This document shows, piece by piece, positions 46,800 through 59,200 of a stretch of DNA of 64,000 bases; within the stretch, counting starts at the first letter, position 1, and each line of letters begins with the position of its first letter. Source of the DNA: Pieris napi (Eukaryota; Arthropoda; Insecta; Lepidoptera; Pieridae); NCBI RefSeq assembly GCF_905475465.1, contig NC_062250.1, positions 2,874,501 through 2,938,500 of the forward strand, given 5' to 3'. The notes beneath the pieces were generated by a model. That model searched no databases. It worked only from the letters and a program-made list of their open reading frames with translations, and had not been told where the DNA came from. Both the position numbers and the translations under genes were made by a program.

Positions 46800-48315
46800 T
46801 CACCCGGTCGACTGGCTTGGTGTTATTCGCTTGATGCTATATTCTCTTTAAATAAACCTGTTTGTAACTTTATTCAACGAAATACATATGAAGAGGATAT
46901 GTAAAAGCTAAACACCAGTTGTAAACATAATTGGTCAGCGAAACAGGTTTTTAAGATGGCACGTCTTAATTGGCAATGATAATAGTGTCATTTAGCTTCA
47001 AACTTAATAAAAAAAATTGACCTAAGCTTCGTGTTTAAGTTACATTACAAAGGTCGTCCAACTCCACCTTGAAACAGATTCAAGGTGTAACGGGAAATTT
47101 AAAAAGGGTATTCAAAACTAGTTTGTCGGAAATCATCGAATATAACCCAGGTATTATTGTTAAACTTGTTACGGGAAGAAATAATTAATTCAAAATAATT
47201 ATAAGGCAATTCATTGTTTCTTATGACTAATCAATTATAATTAGTACTAGGATATATTATATCTTAGTACTTTTGTTATTATTACTGGCTTCCAAATGAT
47301 TTATAGATATATATTTATTAATTGTAATAGATTTTTATGTTTTATAAGTTACCACAAATCCAAGAATCTAGAAAGTTCTTTCTACTACGCTAATGCTTAC
47401 TAGGTTATCAAAGCATTTTATTTCATTATAATAAGAGATAATGACGGCTGGATTTTATTATTATTTAATTTTTAATTAAAGCTGTTGTGCTAAAATACTG
47501 CCTTTTGTTTTTAGTACGTCAACATTTTCAACATTATAAATACAACAAGCACTTAACTCAAATGTAATTATACTTTTGTAAATTAAAAGTTTACATAAAT
47601 ACAATGACTCACTAAAAAATAACTGTTCGAATCTTCTGGGTTTTTTTGCGCTGAATTGCCAACATTAAATATGCTTAGTTTACGTGGAAGACAATAATGG
47701 TGACCAACAAAATTGGAAACAAAAAGTAAGTTTACCTAATACATTTTTAGTTGTATGAAAAAATAAATCATGTGTTTCGTATTAAATTAATATTTAATTA
47801 TTTAGACTAATAAATTAAACGAGCGCACGAAGGTATATTAATTAAGAATATTAATAGAAGCCTTGGCAAAAGAAGAGCGAAGTCTGTTTTGAAAATATAC
47901 AGCTTATTGTGTCACTTCATAATATATTACCATTATATGAAATCATAATATTATAATACATTGATAATATAATACATTTATATGAAAATAGTTGGATTAC
48001 CGAAAGTTCTCATCGGTCTATTTTCATTAACAGCGAAAAAGTCAGTTAATGATTTAGTTTTTATGAATAATGGGATAAGCTTCTTGATATCCACCTCCAG
48101 CAACACTTCGATCACCATACAAAACTTGTTTTAACACAGGCTTTTTCCATTTCCGTTCCGGTGTTCTGACGTTAGTCACAGACCTCGATTATAAAATTGG
48201 CGGGGAATTCTAAAATGTTCTATTGAATGACGTTCATAAAAAGTACATCATAACTAACAGACGAAGCATAAGAATATCGCGATGGCCTTGTATTGATATG
48301 TTAAATAATTATATT
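46800..48315. other. Intergenic within the cluster
   Basis: No gene recognised. A 9-bp hairpin (CACCTTGAA) is at 47065-47087. A kappaB-like GGGGAATTCT is at 48202-48211. Confidence 0.45.
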
Positions 48316-48362
48316 AAAAATCCTATTGTGGAACACTGTTACTATTCCACAATAGGATTTTT
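48316..48362. repeat. Perfect 18-bp inverted repeat, 11-base loop
   Basis: AAAAATCCTATTGTGGAA pairs exactly with its inverse across CACTGTTACTA. Confidence 0.9.
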
Positions 48363-48473
48363 TAAATTTGGCGAAAACAATTAGCCAACATTGTGGATTA
48401 AAAAAGTATTTCTTCTCTTCATAACTTCAGGCTGTCATTCCTTGACATGCATTTCACATACGAACTCCTCATA

Positions 48474-49043
48474 TTAAGATTTGTTATCTACTTTTACACA
48501 TCGATCACTTATTTTGGTAAATCCCGATGGGCATTCATCTCCTTTAAAAATATTTAACTCTAATGGCATCGGGTCTTTTTCATAATTTACTTCAGACTTA
48601 TCACATAATTTGGAATAATAATTTACACTATTATTACTATTTTCAATGGTAGGTTGATTAAAATAATCATTTGTGTTTTCTGAGTTATTTTTCAGGTTCG
48701 TTCCTTTATAAGGTTCAATTTGACTTCTATCATGTGTACTTTCATTGGTATCCTTCACAGCTGCTTGAATAAAAGACATATTATCCATACGAGGAATGAG
48801 CGTAAAATTACGAGACACGCTCTGTTGATTTTCGTTTTTTATCGAATTTGTTTTATTTAAATGATAGATTTTTCTGTCTGATGTATGATTTTTCTTCGGA
48901 TTGAGATTTTCAGTTTTAGTTTGCTCTATAAAAGTCACTTTAACTATGTCATATCTGTACTGGCGATCTGTTTTGTTAGTTGTTACACTGGGATAAGCAA
49001 TGCACTCGAACACTAAGAATAACACAAGCACAATAAATATCAT
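48474..49043 (-). CDS. Secreted precursor with C-terminal cysteine loop (member 3)
   Basis: This is a 189-residue protein. I start it at ATG 49043 rather than at an upstream GTG, because this ATG gives a clean signal peptide (MIFIVLVLFLVFECIA). The body is hydrophilic and Asn/Lys/Ser/Thr-rich, with many potential N-glycosylation sites and one extra Cys (YSKLCDKSEV). The C-terminus holds C-PSGF-x6-C with ten residues between cysteines, then VKVDNKS. This loop matches the spacing in the genes at 39632 and 41621 (C-PTGY-x6-C). Unlike those, no Arg stands 23 residues from the end, so processing would differ. It shares strand and layout with its relatives but has diverged far in the spacer. Cytokine-like role inferred. 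Confidence 0.6.
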   Translation of the reverse strand: MIFIVLVLFLVFECIAYPSVTTNKTDRQYRYDIVKVTFIEQTKTENLNPKKNHTSDRKIYHLNKTNSIKNENQQSVSRNFTLIPRMDNMSFIQAAVKDTNESTHDRSQIEPYKGTNLKNNSENTNDYFNQPTIENSNNSVNYYSKLCDKSEVNYEKDPMPLELNIFKGDECPSGFTKISDRCVKVDNKS

Positions 49044-49724
49044 AATTTTAAAAGATCGCCTATAGCGTTGGAACACAAGTGGTCGATTGACGCTACCACA
49101 GTTTGCTATTCATATTCCACTAAACCTGTTCTTAAAACATAATTTCACAGAAATTGGAGGACGACAACGGAAATAAACAATTATGTACAGTAAGAAAAAC
49201 GTGACGTATCTCCTACAAGTATTCGAAATTGTTAAATGCAAATGGCGTACACTAAAAAGATTACAAATTCTTATATTCTAACGATCTATTATTCAAAAAT
49301 CTTAGGTTAATTGATATGTTTATTCGCTGGCACCGGGCTGATAAGAACGAAACCTTTAAAGTTAAGGTAAGTATAATTAAATAAAATAAAAATAACCTAT
49401 CCTTCAGTAAAGGCTTACATTTGAGTAGGTTATTTATTGTATTTAAGGTTGCACACGACCTCATCCGCGTCTCATCAAGGTAAGAATAAGGAATTAAAAT
49501 TGTGGAGTTTGAAATTTTAAAACAAATAACTAGTACTTACTTAAATACTTTAGTTTATAATTCGAAAATGCTTTACGACCCGGATCTTAATGAATCATAT
49601 ATAATCATGGACAATGTGACCATGGAAGGCTGACCACAATGGAAAAAAGTGGACCGTGTTTTTCCTAAAGTCGCACGATACGTGACCACAGTGATATATT
49701 AACGTATTTATCATCAATGTACAG

Positions 49725-49888
49725 CTTACTTTGCACGCATTCACCATCGCTATCTGGAGGTCCTTGACAAATTCCTCTCATCAACGCATCCCCGGTTTTC
49801 TCTTGCCTGGTTGCGACTTCAGCCAGAACCTTGGGGCTCTACAATCAAAGCCAATCTCCCAAGCACTAGAGACTGTTGCATTTATTAA
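49725..49888 (+). pseudogene. Orphan terminal-exon-like coding fragment
   Basis: After an acceptor-like TGTACAG a frame reads YFARIHHRYLEVLDKF, then FSLAWLRLQPEPWGS and ends TRDCCIY before TAA (886-888), 53 codons. The amphipathic, Trp/Pro-containing pattern and higher GC look like real coding. AATAAA lies about 200 bases on (near 50093). No upstream partner exon was found on +. It may be a duplicated last exon, a retro-fragment or transposon-derived. I cannot name the family. Confidence 0.35.
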
Positions 49889-50530
49889 TTGGACGATATT
49901 GGTGTTATACAGATTTATTGAAGGGAAAACGCCACACGCCGTCATTGTAAACAGGGCAAAAATTCTTTAAAATAATTTTACGCTTGAAAATTAGGAGAGC
50001 ACGCATAACCTTCAGAAGTCAGAGCCATAAGTAAGCACTGGTCAGAGCAGAGTTTTGTATATATAAACGTTAGTCTTTTAAAAAATAGTTAACAATAAAT
50101 TATTATAAGCATTGAGTATTATATTAAATATTCAGAATGAATAAATTAACTATAAGATGTTAGACATAAATTATACTATAGCTAATTATTATTTGTTTCT
50201 GTCTAACGATAGCTATTCGTTTCTTATCTGATAGTATAGTAACACTTATATTACTGTCCTATAAGTAAAAGCTTGGTGGTCTATTAGAGTTAAAAAGAAG
50301 GTTAGAAGAATCTTGGAGTAGAGTGGATAAAAATGAAGTAGTCTAGAGGCTAAGGATTGACTAGAATTAACTTTAATATTCGTTAAATATAATTATATTT
50401 TTTAATAGTTGATATGCCTTTTTATTTATTTATAAGTCTCATGTTAAAACTCAATCCCTCTTTAATGTTATAACGTTTTATTTTATGCTTCTGTTGTTGA
50501 AAAATAAAATTTGTTTAAAATAAATAGTAC

Positions 50531-50600
50531 ACTAGCGGACCCGGCAGACGTTATCCTGCATGATATATATAGATATATACATAAGTGTTGTATCTACTGG
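50531..50600 (+). mobile_element. Fragment of the ACTAGCGGACCCGGCAGACG repeat
   Basis: Same start as the element at 43711, then degenerate TATA-rich sequence. Confidence 0.5.
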
Positions 50601-51059
50601 CAGAGTATAGCAATTTCATAGGAAAGGTAAAAAAATTGAAACAATTTTTTTTATCAAATTATTTTTATTTTAACCAACAAACAACATGTATAATAACTGA
50701 GATAAATTTTACAATATATTAAAAATTAGTGTTTTAAATAAGTACATTACCCGTAAAACTAAAACATTTGGTTTTTATTGCAAAACATTTGAATATATAT
50801 GCATACATAATATTATTGTGACACAAATTAATACACAGATTAAGATTACAGATATCTATTTACATTAATAAACAATTTCTTCTTAATTTAATAAGGCACG
50901 TTAACTTTGGTTACAAAATGTCTAGCTCTAGCAAATAAGTTTTATCTATGACCACAGATCCTGAATTTTTTAGAACCATAAATGTCGTAGCCCAATTGAA
51001 GAATAAGTTTTAACCTATGAAGCTAGATTCTAGATTCAAAATATTGTTTATTTCCATAA

Positions 51060-51150
51060 ATGTACATTTATTGCCAGTTCTCAAAGGGCGTAGAACGGAC
51101 GAGATGTTTTACTAAGTAGCAATAAACTCCCCGTTACTCTTTTCAATTAC
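51060..51150 (-). repeat. Lepidopteran interspersed repeat, fragment
   Basis: TGTACATTTATTGCCAGTTC and AAAGGGCGTAGAACGGACGA match, in inverse, the repeat at 23815 and 61000. Confidence 0.6.
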
Positions 51151-51425
51151 ATATTTAAATTAAAGACCTTGGTGTTCAAAATTCAATTGTTACATTATGC
51201 AACGTTCCAGGCGCTGATAGTTTTGTTTTGAGGACGACGCATTAATTTAAAAAAAGTGTGTATACAATTTAACACTACTTAGGTCAGAGTTTCACTTCCG
51301 ACCAAGCGTTACTTAGTGGTTACTTTTTAAAATGTCGCCAAACTATATCATTAAACAAAATAAGACTTTTATATAACGTGACAACGCAAAACTTTCAATT
51401 TCCATAAAACTTACAGATGCAACTA

Positions 51426-53080
51426 CACTCGCGAGCAAGCAAATCGACTCAAGCGCTACATCTGCATTCAAAGATTGTTTTAAGTGAAACTATACAACAT
51501 TTTAATAAAAATGATATGTCATTTGAAAGCTTGAAACCTAAGCTTTAAAAAAAATATCAACACGATTAAATAAAACAACTACCAACATGGTAATTTGCGC
51601 AATTAGGGCGTATGGGACAAATTACTCACTACGCTACCAGCCAGTTGCGCTACCCTCTACCCCTATAAAACCCCCGTTTCCCTTCAACCCTTATCAGTCG
51701 CTTATCAATAGTTGACCGATACACATCTCCGCAACCTGCATTCATTGTTTTCAAGAAACCATGGATACCACACCTGAAGAAGCCGCTCAAGTTTTTGCCT
51801 TATTGCAACAAGCACTCAGTCAGCGAGTAGTCGCTTCCCAGCTTCACTTGAGTCTGTCTGCTGTATCCCGAATATACAGACGATAGACAAGAGACTGGAG
51901 CATTCACTCGGAGACCAACAACCAGCCGCCACCGTTGTACTTCTGAACGAGACGACCGTTTCATTGTCTCAACCTCCCTGCGAAATCGGCACCTTACGGG
52001 TGTCGACGTGCAGGGCGAGCTGAGACGTGTTCGAGGTATATCTGTCAGCGAGTGGATAGTAAGAAGACATCTGAAGGAAGCCAACCTGACTCCAAAAAGG
52101 CTGGCAACGGGCCCCAAATTGACTGCAGGCCACCGGCTAACTCGGCTACAGTTTGCTCGAGAGCATCTTAACTGGAGCATTGGGCAATGGCGGTCGATCC
52201 TGTTCACTGACGAGTGCAGGATGTGTCTGCATGGCAGTGACAGAAGAGGCCGGGTCTACAGGCGTCCGGGAGAGCGATTTTCCCAATACTGATTCGCAGA
52301 AATCGTTGCCTATGGTGGCGGTTGTTGCATGATGTGGCCAGTCCACTCGTTATCTCGTTAGAGGGTAAAACCCAGCACGTTTTCGTGCCTGGAGTAGGCC
52401 GAAGAGCAGGACTGACATCTGATGGATACATCACAAATATTCTCCTGGAACATGTTGTGCCCTACGCAGGATTTGTAGACGAAGACTTCATCCTAATGCA
52501 TGACAATGCTCGATGCCACACAGCGCGCGTTACTCAGCATTTTATTCGAGAAGTCGATTTGCGCACAATGGACTGGCCTGCGCTCAGTCCAGACATAAAT
52601 CCTGTCGAGCATTTATGGGATGAGCTCAAACAAAGGGTACGAGCAAGAAATCCAGCCCATTCGAGCCTTAAAGAATTGAAGGCAGCTTTGTTAGAGGAGT
52701 GGGAAGGTATTCCTCAAGACACCGTCAAAAAATTAATAAGGTCGATGAAGAACCGAATACGGGCTGAATAAGGGCTAGGGGGGGCAATACCAAATAGTGA
52801 ACCAATAAATGTTATACTCTTTAAGAAAAATAATCGATCTTTCTTTGTCAATTCTGAACACAACTCCTTTACTCAAAATCCCATTTTTCCCCCATTTAAG
52901 TTCAGACACCAATAATAAAAAAAAGGATACATGGTTATTAATAATGATGACATCTCATAAAAGCTGAAGTTTTAAGCTTTTAAATGACATATCATTTTTA
53001 TTAAAATGTTGTATACTTTCACTTAAAACAATCTTTGAATGCAGAGGTAGCGCTTGAGTCGATTTGTTTGCTCGCGAGTG
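51426..53080 (+). mobile_element. Tc1-like transposon, 1655 bp, with TA duplication
   Basis: The ends CACTCGCGAGCAAGCAAATC (51426) and the inverse ending at 53080 are long inverted repeats of about 120 bp with roughly seven mismatches. TA flanks both sides (51424-51425 and 53081-53082). The transposase lies within on +. Confidence 0.95.
51761..52771 (+). pseudogene. Tc1-like transposase, inactivated
   Basis: The ATG at 51761 opens an HTH N-terminus (MDTTPEEAAQVFALLQQAL). An in-frame TAG at 51884-51886 with a frame slip stops it. The catalytic core is recognisable in pieces: first Asp in LFTDECRMCL, second in MHDNARCHTA, and the Glu in SPDINPVEHLWDEL, as in DD34E enzymes. A further TGA at 52290-52292 and a frame slip near 52330 break the middle. 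The last 149 codons are open to TAA at 52771. It was a cut-and-paste enzyme; this copy is dead, though the ends could still be mobilised by an active relative. Confidence 0.92.
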
Positions 53081-53082
53081 TA

Positions 53083-54790
53083 TATATACTGTTTTTTTGA
53101 AGAAATGGTCGGGCCACGATGTATTATAACAATCTTACATACTTTACTGCATAAATACAAAGAACAAAACGTTATGTACAAAGTATGGTTATAGATTATG
53201 TTTTTGCATTATTTTCCTGTCCATTAATTGATCATAAAATTCATAAATAATTTATCGAATGGCTTATTTCACATTATCATTTTAAAGACTGATTCATAGC
53301 TTGGTGAGTAACTAATAAGTAGTTTACAAACCTATAAATAACCATATGATTTCGTCATTGTCAAATATATAAATATTAGCGTAAATTCAAATAACGAACA
53401 CTGCATTTCGAAGTAAATGTATTATTAGAAACGGGTTCATAATAATTTAAAAAAATTATAAAAAAGTTTGTGTAATTGGGAATCGAAAGCACAATTCAAA
53501 GTAGCGTCCATATCCTGAAATAATATATGTTTCTTTTGCACAATTGATATTCAACTTTTTAAGATTCAAATTGTTAACAGAACTGCTATAGCATATAGCT
53601 CAGTAAAGAGCTAAGATAATATGAACATTTCAGCTGCATGAAACTTATGATACAACATAACTTAATAAATGAGTAAAAAAATATTTAATTATTTTTACAT
53701 GTGCGCATATATTCTAAAATAGATACGTTTTTGCAGGCGTATCGAAAACTATAGGTATTGTCGACTTAATGTACTAAGAATCTGATTATTTTTCAAAATG
53801 AATATAAATGTTCTTTTAAAAAAGTAAATAGTAATGTTAGTTTAACCTAAGATTCAGATTCAGTTAGCGCTATTGCCGAATCTTATCCAGAGTTGTCAAG
53901 CTGACAGCTGTCAAGTAATTTTTCTGTAGGAAGTTTGACATCTGACAGAACAAGACAAGACTGTCAGTACGGCAACGACGAATGATTATCCTTTATTGTA
54001 TTATAATGTATTATCTTCATTCATAATCAGTAATAATATTAAGATTTAATTTGTTTATATACATATTTTGTTTTTAACTTGCTTATCCCTTTGTTTGCTT
54101 TTGATGTCTTTGTTTATTTTTTCTCGCGTGTCTCTACCTTTTATTTGTAACTGTCATAAAGATGAAACTATTTCTATTTAAAAAATACGAATGAATTTAT
54201 AATCACCTGATTATAAAAACGTCTTAGGGAATTCACTTGTTTTTAAGCGAATTCATATATGAACTTTGAGTAATATTTAATATGAACAATACTAATATAA
54301 AATATCTACATTATTCACCAAAGTCTTTAAATCTATTAAGTACTATTGATAATAATATAGCACCTTTTAATCTTAAATCTCATACAAATGTGATGTCTAG
54401 TTTATATTTTTTTATTGCGGGTAGAAACAAAAGTGTCGGTTTTTATTTACGATGCTATACGGTATATCATACAATAAGATTAAAGTAATATGTATTAGAA
54501 TATATTTATCATATAGCGTCTATTGATTTGCCGACAATTTTTTTTCTATTTTACTTTCTCGTTTTTTTGTATCTACAATTAACAAAGTACAAAACAAGGT
54601 TATCTGAGGCTTAAAGTACGCCCATCAGTAAAACATCAATGCCAAGTTTAGTATCTTATTGGCAGTCGATTTTTCTAAAGAAAATAATGCCCCTTTTGTT
54701 CCGCTCTTTAGGTGAGTTTCCCCCCAACGAGGACCCAAGCTCAGGTAGAGTGAGGTCAGGTAGTGACACTCTTACTCAGCTAAGCTTAGC
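53083..54790. other. Unassigned intergenic sequence
   Basis: AT-rich. A patch at 53880-53985 rich in CTGACAG/CTGTCAG words may be an old repeat. No gene found. Confidence 0.45.
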
Positions 54791-54794
54791 TTTT

Positions 54795-55040
54795 TTTTAT
54801 ATAACAGGGGGCAAAGGGGCAGGAGGCTCATCTGATGTTAAGTGATACCGCACTCACATTGGCAGAGGGTTTGCGATGTGTTTTATAAATTGGTATTTGT
54901 TGGTTGAATTGGTTCGATAATACTTCAGTGGGCAGCTGGTTTCACATAGTGGTGGTGCGCGGCAGAATCTGCCTTAAAAACACAGTTGTGGAACGACGGA
55001 CCTCGAAGTGATGGTGGAATTTCGTATTCTCAGCTGCTGG
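54795..55040 (-). mobile_element. LINE 3' region fragment
   Basis: In inverse orientation it has the A-run, GGGGCAAAGGGGCAGGAGGC, then ATGTTAAGTGATACCGC of the LINE tail family. It continues into GGCAGCTGGTTTCACATAGT and GTTGTGGAACGACGGACCTC. Confidence 0.6.
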
Positions 55041-55412
55041 TATTAATCCGAACAACTCTGAACACTCCGTGGTAAATTCAGTAGAAGATGCAGGTCAGGT
55101 AAACCGACATGAATGTACTCTGGCCGACATGAGTGTGCCATGAAAAAATTACTATTTATAGAAATATCGGATCCGTTTAACATGACATTGACGTACGACA
55201 TAAATTCGTTAACAATATAGCCTATGACAATGAACACAAGTTGATATTTGGTGACTTCGAATAATTTATGCAAGCATAATTTAGGGCCTAACTAACGCGC
55301 TAAAATCGTCGACTAAGTATTGGACTGCGCTTTAATAGTCATATATAGTTAATGTAGACCTGAAAATGTATTTTTGCGAATTTTTTAACAGAATTAAAAA
55401 AATAATAATATA

Positions 55413-55922
55413 CAGGACGTCCCAAGACTATGGGACATCAAGGGAAAGTAACTTAAATATCGTACATAAGATATTTAGCTGATATACTTTATTTCGAAAA
55501 GTGTACTTACTTACTTGCGATTTGTGTAAGACGAGAAGGATCACATTTTGAGCATTTCATCAATAAATTTCCAAAAAAATACGTAATTGACTTTGGCAGT
55601 TTCATGTATGTTTTTAATTTAATTAAAATGACAAATTTCACAACAGTATGTTACTTAAGAAGATTTATTATTTATTGTTCATATTCTTGATTGGCATCAA
55701 AAAAATAAGATGTTTTTTTCACATTTCAGTCAGTTCGATTACAAGACGAGACAAGTAGTTTATAGAAAATCATTGAATGCAGTAATACTTACTTTACTTA
55801 AAAGTTAAAAGTAATTATTAGACTTTTCATAATAAAATAAAGTATTCTTTCAGCAAAATATACTTTACGATATTAAAAGTACTTTCCCATTATGTCCCAT
55901 AGTCTTGGGACGCCCTGCCTGT
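55413..55922. mobile_element. Mariner-like MITE with CGTCCCAAGACTATGGGACA ends
   Basis: The left end CAGGACGTCCCAAGACTATG and the right inverse (CAGGCAGGGCGTCCCAAGAC on the minus strand) are bounded by TA. The body is AT-rich and non-coding. Confidence 0.8.
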
Positions 55923-56000
55923 ATATAATTGTTATTTAGAGAGGTTTCAAAACTAGTCAAATCCGCGTTTTATTATCATTCTGAAGAATAATACGCGCAA

Positions 56001-56213
56001 TTAAATACTAACATTATCGCTAATAGTAGATATTGGAATATTTTTCTCCGAATGCAAGGGACACGGCGTTCGTCTAACATTTCGTTTACTTCGGGAACTT
56101 TCGGCCATCTTTGGCGCTCTGTACGAGCTCCTATTGACCGGTTTGGATAGATCACCCGCCGAGGCCGATTTGTCGAAGACTTTTCTATTGGCGGCTGGGG
56201 CCTTAGGCCGGGG
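56001..56213 (-). other. In-frame 70-codon extension after the tetraspanin TGA (readthrough candidate)
   Basis: Directly after the TGA at 56216-56214 the same frame stays open for 70 codons to TAA at 56003-56001. It starts PRPKAPAANRKVFDK and ends ISTISDNVSI. It is basic and Ser/Pro/Arg-rich and has many G/C third positions, unlike the AT-rich flank. The stop is followed by C (TGA-C), the leakiest eukaryotic stop context. No in-frame intron removes the stop. It would give the tetraspanin a long cytoplasmic tail. Confidence 0.6.
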
Positions 56214-59200
56214 TCAGTCAATGACATGTTTTATTTTGACATACAATACGCAAGAGAAGAAGAAACCGAATATAGGTATGACGGACATACCAACTCCTAC
56301 AGCTGCGAGGATGACCAGCTGATCTCGTATGTGCTTCGTGAACTCGTGCACGCAACCCTGGAAGTTAAATAATATAATAATAATAGCCTTTAAATAATAC
56401 CGCATGATTAGAATTCAGAACAAAGACTGTCCGATAGTCACGGTACATTCATATTGATAAACAAACACGAGTTGTTTGACGGCTTCATCATGCCATGCAA
56501 ATAAGAAATGCATCGTGAATGTCATAAAAGTGGATGAAGCGAGAGAGGAGTCAGGACCGTAGCAAGAGGAGATCCGGGGGTAGGAAAGAAAAAGATAAAT
56601 AAAAAAAATATATAATAAGATAAGATACGTAATATGAAAGACTAACCTGGACGTGATTGGTATACAATAAGGAAAAGTGAAGGTCAATGGGGAGGCCTTT
56701 GTCCGTAGGCACACATAATCGGTTGTCTTTGATTAAGAAACACAATAACTATAACATATATACAGTTTAAACTCTATGTAACGACACTCAAGGGACTCTA
56801 CCTATTTTGACGTTACAAAGAGTTGCCGTTAAAAGGAAAGAAAAATCTGTATTAGAAAAAGAATGTTTATTTCAGACTAAGGTTTTGTACTTATTTAATT
56901 CATATCTTGCGATATTGAGGCAATTTCGTGATAAAGCTCATGCAAGTATGCCCAATTTGTAAAAAAATGGATGCGTGTAATTATGGACGCGCGTAAGAAG
57001 TAATACTTCTTTGGCATTATTAAAAATAGTTTTTGATTGCATGCATATAATTAATTACAATTAAATAATCAAAGACAGGAAAAGGAGTCATTATAGTCAA
57101 TAAAGTTCAGTTGACATTTGAAAAATTAAATAAATAAATATTTATTATTATTCTCTTACATTAAGTGTAACATAAATTCTATTATTATTCGAATGTTGTT
57201 TTTAAATTATGTCCAATGCCGTGGGCAACATCATTCTGTTAATTTTGTGTTACGGTGCGCGCGCATCGTAAAATTTCACTCTCATAAATTTTTCATAACT
57301 AAAGTAAAGAAGTACTAAAGAAGTATAACTTCAATAAAGGATTTCTTGGAAAGTTCGGTACGTATCACGAGTACCGACAGTCGAGTTTATTTCTCGCTAG
57401 GACAATAAAGCGACAAAACAAAGTACACAGCTCCGCAGTTTTAACTAATTTTGGCAAATTAAAAAGTACTCGTTAGTGTTGCTTGTTGTCGTTATTGAGG
57501 GTGGGTGTAATGCTATGTAAAAACTGTAGAGTGTATCATTGTATAGAAGACAAGCTAAACCAACCAAAGCCGACTGATTTCGACGCTTTAGGGGGTTTTC
57601 GTTAAATCGAGTGACGTTACATGGGGTTTACACTGTATTTTGTATTTCTATAAGGCTATAAATACGTAAATAAATAAATAAATAAAAATGTTATATGTTC
57701 ATTGTAATAATATTTTCCTCTTTTTTTATAAACAAGATAAAATTAATTAAAATCATAGCAGCCAGGTCGATGTTATATTTATAACACATTATATGAACAG
57801 TACACGTTTATCCGTGTTTATTAAAATAATGTTGATTATTTGATTTAACGGAAAGATTTAAAAATTATAATTCCCATTTAATTTTTTTAAATAAAACCGA
57901 TTTATAGGGTATCAATACCGCTTGAAGTTTCCAAATCAAGTAAAGCAGTCAAGAAACTCTCCACCACTCTTTTTAATCGTCAAGTTTTTGTAAGGTAGTG
58001 CAACCATTACGCCCTGTTTCCCTTTTTATAAATTTAAAATTATGTTAAATAATTGTAAATTTATAATAATACATAACTTTAATCCGGTTAACTTAAGTTA
58101 ACTTTAAGGATGGTCAAGTATAATGCCACGAAGGTATACTTACATGGTAATATATATTGGAGGGATGATCCCGCATACCACAGCGGGTGGTGACAGTCTT
58201 ACAACAGGAGTCAGGAACTAGCAATCTCGGATCATGTTCGTGCCAAGCACTTTTACGCCACTCGGTATATCTGTTCGCCCCACAGCATTTGAACTGAAAT
58301 TATAATATTATATATGTAGTAGAATTTGTAAACAATTTTTGTATGGATAATCCTGTGGAATACAATAGCTATGGGGTGAAGGGAGTAACAAACTTTATCA
58401 AGTAAGAATTCAACAGAGTTTAGGTTAATTAGCTTATTTTCAATTATTATTTATTGAATAGCAAAAAAGGTCGTATATCTTTAAATAATATTATCTATGG
58501 TATAGAATCTATTTATCACAGACAATATAAACTTTAAAACAATTAAAAAACAGAACGTTTGAACCTTCCTACATTTGACTAAAAATATTTTTTAAATTTA
58601 GAACGCAAGGCGGCCATATTGGATTATTCTGTTTGTTGTGTTTTATTTTGAAATCTTGAAGGAAAGTAATTAATGAGAATAAAACAATTCTCCTGTATAT
58701 ACTCTCTGCCCGATTCATAAAAATTAAATCAATCTAAATAATCTATTTGAATATTTGTTTTCGCGCTGTGATGGATAATTCTTTAGATACAACGGTGCAA
58801 TTACACTGATTTAGTGTATTACTTATTTGTTAAGAGATGGCGCTGCAGTTCCAACAACACACGATATCGCTGTACAGACCCACCAACTTATCTGTGAAAT
58901 GGAGAAAATGGGAACTACGGCCGCCATGTTGAATTTCGGCAGCTACAGGTTAGTGTTGTCTACTTTCTTTTTGTAAATTACCCGATATTTTTTTCATTGA
59001 TTACTTTTTTACGTAATTGTAACTTAAAAAATATAAAGCTGAGTGATTCAACTACCTATAGTTCTCGTCACATTTTATTATTATAAAATAATGTTAGGTA
59101 TTGTTTAAAATAATAAAATTATGTTTATATGTTTACCTAGTTTCTTATCTGACATACCCAATCATGGGTAATTTTTATTAATTTGCAACACTAGAGCGAC

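Noticed and set aside
49044..49076. Start of the third cysteine-loop gene at 49076
   Set aside because: It is a GTG, and the ATG at 49043 yields a cleaner signal peptide.
55976..56227. 83-codon frame overlapping the tetraspanin end
   Set aside because: It is out of frame with the tetraspanin. The in-frame extension explains the coding look of this stretch better.
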